From the NCBI GenBank assembly GCA_009921765.1, contig RFXC01000024.1, forward strand, positions 1-28,344: 28,344 nucleotides of DNA, written 5' to 3'. The notes beneath the pieces were generated by a model. It ran no database searches, was not told the origin of the DNA, and saw only the letters and a program-made list of their open reading frames with translations. Source of the DNA: Betaproteobacteria bacterium. GTDB lineage: Bacteria; Pseudomonadota; Gammaproteobacteria; Burkholderiales; Burkholderiaceae. The position numbers were made by a program, and so were the translations under genes. Positions 24,504 to 28,344 of this stretch are shown here, piece by piece. Within the stretch, counting starts at the first letter, position 1, and every line of letters starts with the position of its first letter.

Positions 24504-25126
24504 GCATGACCGAACTGATCTTCATCCGCCACGGCGAGACCGACTGGAACCGGGCGCGGCGTTTCCAGGGCTGCATCGACATCGCGCTCAATGCCGATGG
24601 TCTCGAGCAGGCGCGACGCACCGCTGCCCGGCTTCGGGGCCAGCAGTTCGCGGCGGTGTACTCCAGCCACCTTGGCCGGGCCCGCGAAACCGCCCGCCCG
24701 ATTGCCGAGGTGCTGGGTTTGCCGTTGGTCATCGAGCCCGAACTGCGCGAGCGCAGCTATGGCGCGTTCGAGGGGCAGACCCACGACGAATTGCTTCGCG
24801 ATCATCCCGAGGCGTATCAGCGTTGGCGCGACCGCGTGCCCGACTATGAGCTGCCAGGTGGTGGCGAGTCGCTGGTGGCGCTGCGCGCCCGCGTGGTCGA
24901 GCAGATGCACCGGCTGGCGACCCGCCACGCCGGGCAGACCGTGGTGGCGGTCACTCACGGCGGCGTGCTTGATTCAATCTACCGCATTGCCTCGGGGCTG
25001 GCTCCAGACGCGCCTCGGCGGTTCGAGCTCAATAACGCTTCGATCAACCGGATTGGCTGGAACGGCGAGCATTTCAGCGTGCTTGACTGGGGCGATGTGT
25101 CGCACCTCGCTAAAATGTCGGTTTAA
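24500..25126 (+). CDS. Histidine phosphatase (phosphoglycerate-mutase-like)
   Basis: This is a 208-residue branch-1 histidine phosphatase. The phospho-accepting histidine lies in [19 protein letters not shown] (RHG motif). The proton donor region is [18 protein letters not shown], and the second catalytic histidine is in [17 protein letters not shown]. It starts at ATG 24500, overlapping the dtd stop (ATGA), so translation is coupled. Proteins of this kind are often labelled Gpm2, CobC or PhoE-like, and many are broad phosphatases with no mutase activity. There is no cobalamin gene nearby to favour CobC, so the substrate is open. Confidence 0.9.
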   Translation: MSMTELIFIRHGETDWNRARRFQGCIDIALNADGLEQARRTAARLRGQQFAAVYSSHLGRARETARPIAEVLGLPLVIEPELRERSYGAFEGQTHDELLRDHPEAYQRWRDRVPDYELPGGGESLVALRARVVEQMHRLATRHAGQTVVAVTHGGVLDSIYRIASGLAPDAPRRFELNNASINRIGWNGEHFSVLDWGDVSHLAKMSV

Positions 25127-25151
25127 CGCGCCTTTCGCGCAGGAGTCTGCC

Positions 25152-26396
25152 GTGTTTGACCGCTCTGTCGGCATCGACCGCGTCGATCCCGAGCTCTGGA
25201 ATGCCATCCGCCAGGAAAATCAGCGACAGGAAGCGCACATCGAGCTGATTGCCTCTGAGAATTACGCGAGCCCTGCCGTGATGGCGGCGCAGGGCAGCCA
25301 GCTCACCAACAAATACGCGGAAGGCTATCCCGGTCGTCGCTACTACGGTGGCTGCGAGTATGTCGACGTGGCCGAGCAACTCGCCATCGATCGGTTGCGC
25401 AGCCTCTATGGCGCCGATGCCGCCAACGTGCAGCCGCATTCTGGCGCACAGGCCAATCAGGCCGTTTTTCTCGCCTTTCTCAAGCCCGGCGACACCATCA
25501 TGGGCATGAGCCTTGCCGAGGGCGGGCATCTTACCCACGGCATGCCGCTCAACATGTCGGGCAAATGGTTCAACGTGGTGTCTTATGGCCTCGATGCGAG
25601 CGAGGTCATCGACTACGACGCTATGGCGCGAAAGGCCCGTGAGGCCCGCCCCAAGCTCATCATTGCGGGCGCCTCCGCCTACAGCCTGCGTATCGACTGG
25701 GCCCGCTTTGCCGAGGTGGCACGCGAGATCGGCGCACTTTTCATGGTGGACATGGCGCACTATTCCGGCCTGGTTGCAGGTGGCGTGTATCCCAATCCGG
25801 TGCCGCATGCCGATATCGTTACCTCCACAACGCACAAGAGCCTGCGCGGGCCGCGCGGCGGCTTCATTCTCATGAAGTCCGAGCATGAGAAAGCCATCAA
25901 TTCCGCCGTATTCCCGGGTCTGCAGGGTGGCCCGCTCATGCATGTCATCGCGGCCAAGGCAGTGGCGTTTCGCGAGGCGCTCGAGCCCGGGTTTCGGGTG
26001 TATCAGCAGCAGGTGCTCGCCAACGCGTCGGCGCTTGCGCAGTCGTTGATCGAGCGCGGGCTTCGCATCGTGTCGGGTCGTACCGAGTCGCATGTGATGC
26101 TGGTTGACCTGCGTGCCAAGCGCATCACCGGCAAGGAGGCCGAGCGGGTGCTGGGCCTTGCGCACATCACCTGCAACAAGAACGCGATCCCCAACGACCC
26201 GGAAAAGCCCATGGTAACCAGCGGGATCCGGCTGGGGTCGCCCGCCATGACCACCCGCGGCTTTGGCGTTGACGAGGCCCGCCGGGTGGGTCAGCTGATC
26301 GCCGATGTGCTCGATGCACCGGCCGATGAAGCAGTGATTGCGCGCGTGCGCAACCAGGTGGGTGAGCTCACCGCCCGCTTTCCGGTGTACCGCTGA
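25152..26396 (+). CDS. glyA: Serine hydroxymethyltransferase
   Basis: This is a 414-residue PLP enzyme interconverting serine and glycine with tetrahydrofolate, the main source of one-carbon units. The Schiff-base lysine is Lys229 in [20 protein letters not shown], the same number as in E. coli. Other hallmarks are [57 protein letters not shown] and [17 protein letters not shown]. The frame is open far upstream, but GTG 25152 gives the canonical N-terminus [16 protein letters not shown] and has AGGAG 6 nt before it. It lies within the tyrS-nrdR operon; glyA-nrdR adjacency is common. Confidence 0.97.
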   Translation: MFDRSVGIDRVDPELWNAIRQENQRQEAHIELIASENYASPAVMAAQGSQLTNKYAEGYPGRRYYGGCEYVDVAEQLAIDRLRSLYGADAANVQPHSGAQANQAVFLAFLKPGDTIMGMSLAEGGHLTHGMPLNMSGKWFNVVSYGLDASEVIDYDAMARKAREARPKLIIAGASAYSLRIDWARFAEVAREIGALFMVDMAHYSGLVAGGVYPNPVPHADIVTSTTHKSLRGPRGGFILMKSEHEKAINSAVFPGLQGGPLMHVIAAKAVAFREALEPGFRVYQQQVLANASALAQSLIERGLRIVSGRTESHVMLVDLRAKRITGKEAERVLGLAHITCNKNAIPNDPEKPMVTSGIRLGSPAMTTRGFGVDEARRVGQLIADVLDAPADEAVIARVRNQVGELTARFPVYR

Positions 26397-26420
26397 AGGC
26401 GGCGGGGCGGGAAAGCGACC

Positions 26421-26879
26421 ATGCGCTGCCCGTTCTGCGATCACGCTGACACGCAGGTCGTCGAGACCCGCGAGACCGATGACGGCGCCTCCACCCGGCG
26501 CCGTCGTCGCTGCCTGCAGTGCGACAAGCGCTTTACCACCTACGAGCGGGTTGAGCTCGCGCTACCCGTCCTGGTCAAACGCAACGGCATGCGCGCCGAA
26601 TTTGATCGTCGGAAGCTCCGGGCCTCCATGTCGCTTGCGCTCCGAAAGCGGCCGGTGAGCGCCGAGGCGGTGGATGCGGCAATCCACCGCATCGAGGAAC
26701 GGCTGCTGGGGTTGGGGCTGCGCGAGGTGGGTAGCGAGCGTGTGGGTGAGCTCGTGATGCGAGAGCTCAAGAAGCTCGACAAGATCGGCTATGTGCGCTT
26801 TGCGTCGGTCTACCGCAGCTTTGAAGACGTGGATGAGTTTGCCGACGCAATCGAGGAGGTTCGACCGCGCCGGCGCTGA
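26421..26879 (+). CDS. nrdR: Transcriptional repressor of ribonucleotide reductase genes
   Basis: This is a 152-residue NrdR. The N-terminal zinc ribbon has Cys3, Cys6, Cys31 and Cys34 (MRCPFCDH and [15 protein letters not shown]). The ATP-cone domain follows ([37 protein letters not shown] to [22 protein letters not shown]), which senses ATP/dATP. It represses nrd operons through paired NrdR boxes, none of which I see in this window. It ends at 26879, directly abutting the stop of the converging TPP gene. Confidence 0.97.
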   Translation: MRCPFCDHADTQVVETRETDDGASTRRRRRCLQCDKRFTTYERVELALPVLVKRNGMRAEFDRRKLRASMSLALRKRPVSAEAVDAAIHRIEERLLGLGLREVGSERVGELVMRELKKLDKIGYVRFASVYRSFEDVDEFADAIEEVRPRRR

Positions 26880-28344
26880 TCAGCGCGCTTTGGCTGCGAT
26901 TCGGATCTTCTCAAGCGACTGGTTGGGCGTGATGTGCTGCGGGTCAACGGTGAGTTCGATGAGCGCGGGCCTGCGCTCGCGGGCCATGAAATCGAGGGCG
27001 GCCCGGAGGGCTGGCTCGAACTCGCTGGTGCGTGCCACCCGTGCGCCAAAGCCGCCGAACGCCTCGCAATAGCGCGCAAAATCAGGGTTGACCAGGCGGG
27101 TGCCGTGAACCCGCTCGGGGTATTCGCGCTCCTGATGCATGCGGATCGTGCCGTACATGCTGTTGTTGAACACGATCACCAGGGGCGCGCCGCCGTGCTG
27201 AACGGCTGTCGCAAGCTCCTGCCCTGTCATGAGGAAGTCGCCATCGCCCGCCACACACACCACCGTGCGGTCGGGCGCGACGATGCTGGCGGCAACTGCG
27301 GCGGGCACGCCATAGCCCATCGAGCCCGAGGTGCTGGCAAGCTGGGTACGCAGCCCCGCGTAGGGCCAGAAGCGATGTGCCCAGGTGGCGAAATTGCCGG
27401 CGCCGTTGGTGATGATACTGTCGGCGGGCGCAACGGTTGAAAGCGTGCGCATCACCTGCCAGAGGTCTAGATCCGGCTCGATGCCCTGATAGAGCGCGGG
27501 ACGGCTTTGCCAGGCCTCGTAGTCGGCGCGCGCGGGGGCCAGCTGGGCGGCCCAGGCCGAGGCATCCACCCGCAGACCTGCGAGCGCGGTTGCGATCTCG
27601 GGCATGCCCGAGGCAATCATCAGATCGGCCTGGTAGACGGTGCCGAGCTCGTCGACGCCGGCATCAGACGCGGGCCAATGGCGATGACCAGATCGGACTG
27701 GCGGACGCGCTCACCCAGACGCGGATTGATGCCGATACCGACGTCGCCTACATAGTTCGGCAGCCGATTGTCGTAAAGATCCTGAAACCGGAATGCGCAG
27801 GTAACGGGCAGATGGTTGGTTTCGACGAACTGCCTGATGTCGGCGCAGGCCTGCGCGCTCCATCCGGTGCCGCCCAGAATCACGATGGGCCGCTTGGCAG
27901 CAGAGAGCCGCTGTGTCAGCTCTGCAAGCTGGGCGGGCGAGGGCGCGGCGCGCACCGGCCGGTGCATGGCCGCGGCACGCGCCTCGGCAGGGGCGGCCAG
28001 CATGTCCTCGGGGAGCGCAAGCACCACCGGGCCCATCCGGCCGCTGGTGGCCACCTGGAAGGCGTGGGCAACATATTCAGGAATGCGGTCGGCGCGTTCG
28101 ATCTGGGCCACCCACTTCGCCATGGGCGCGAACATTCGCCGGTAATCCATCTCCTGGAAGGCTTCTCTGTCAGCGAAATCGGAGCCGACCTGCCCGATGA
28201 GGAGCACCATGGGTACCGAATCCTGGTGCGCGGCGTGAACGCCGATGGAGGCGTTGGTGGCGCCAGGGCCGCGGGTCACCATGACGACGCCGGGCTTGCC
28301 GGTGAGTTTTGCCGTGGCATCTGCCATGAAGGCCGCGCCGCCCT
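26880..28344 (-). pseudogene. Thiamine-diphosphate enzyme (acetolactate synthase-like), broken by internal deletion; 5' end outside window
   Basis: This is a TPP-dependent enzyme of the IlvB/MdlC/oxalyl-CoA decarboxylase group (COG0028). The upstream frame runs off the right edge and reads GGAAFMADATAKLTGKPGV, VTRGPGATNASIGVHAAHQDSVPM, LALPEDML and VIAIGPRL. The downstream frame restarts at AGVDELGTVYQADLMIASG and carries STSGSMGYGVPAAVAAS and the TPP motif GDGDF...NN, and ends at 26880. Relatives place roughly 24 residues (a GEMTTSGYTL ... LVHVH stretch) between these parts; here the frames meet near 27663. This implies loss of about 70 nt and a frame change. The upstream frame stops soon after, at ATC TGA. 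The substrate is unknown; the family cannot be narrowed from the remaining motifs. Confidence 0.8.

Noticed and set aside
24591..25151. glyA frame open from 24591, giving a 601-residue protein or a fusion
   Set aside because: The upstream part is an out-of-frame reading of the histidine phosphatase. GTG 25152 has a good ribosome-binding site and the exact canonical SHMT N-terminus.
25110..26444. Minus-strand open frame of 444 codons opposite glyA
   Set aside because: It is antisense to a certain glyA, with no motifs.
1..28344. Search for tRNA genes, CRISPR arrays, IS elements, integrases and att-like direct repeats
   Set aside because: No T-loop/anticodon arrangement, regularly spaced repeats, transposase motifs or long flanking repeats were seen on either strand.

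Overview
The window looks like a high-GC betaproteobacterial chromosome segment, most likely order Burkholderiales. The signs are a Burkholderiales-type trimeric porin, a Coq7-type ubiquinone hydroxylase, a 2-aminobenzoate-CoA-ligase-like enzyme under a MarR regulator, and a housekeeping run rplM-rpsI-argC-erpA-anmK-M23-tyrS-dtd that I recall as typical of that order. I cannot fix the family or genus from sequence alone. There is no prophage, IS element, CRISPR array, tRNA or rRNA that I can support.

Left part (1-8264): catabolic and transport genes. A truncated DppB/GsiC-type ABC permease sits downstream of an M20D amidohydrolase. Divergent from these is a [4Fe-4S] molybdopterin oxidoreductase. 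A hydantoinase/dihydropyrimidinase-like amidohydrolase follows, broken by a short internal deletion. Then come a secreted gluzincin aminopeptidase and a FadD acyl-CoA ligase.

Middle (8265-15907): a compositionally distinct higB-higA toxin-antitoxin pair with a well-formed promoter/operator separates fadD from a marR / benzoate-type CoA ligase operon. Upstream of that operon, behind a strong terminator, lies a porin. After a 344-bp divergent spacer comes a tight run: nitronate monooxygenase, SCP-x-like thiolase, coq7.

Right part (15908-28344): osmC; a 733-bp gap holding a possible small structured RNA and the rplM promoter/leader; rplM-rpsI with terminator; argC; erpA; a broken anmK; an M23 endopeptidase with an unusual N-terminal extension; a tyrS-dtd-phosphatase-glyA-nrdR operon; and a broken thiamine-diphosphate enzyme running off the right edge.

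The most notable observation is that three separate genes (hydantoinase, anmK and the TPP enzyme) show the same kind of lesion. Each has a short internal deletion, estimated at about 23, 64 and 70 nt and never a multiple of three. Each lesion removes conserved residues and shifts frame, while both flanks remain well conserved. This suggests recent gene decay, or an assembly problem that should be excluded. I did not find a convincing new multi-gene defence or mobile system. The best regulatory and structural leads are a possibly leaderless higB, a MarR-type palindrome, an orphan-terminator RNA candidate, and short tandem repeats in two 5' regions.
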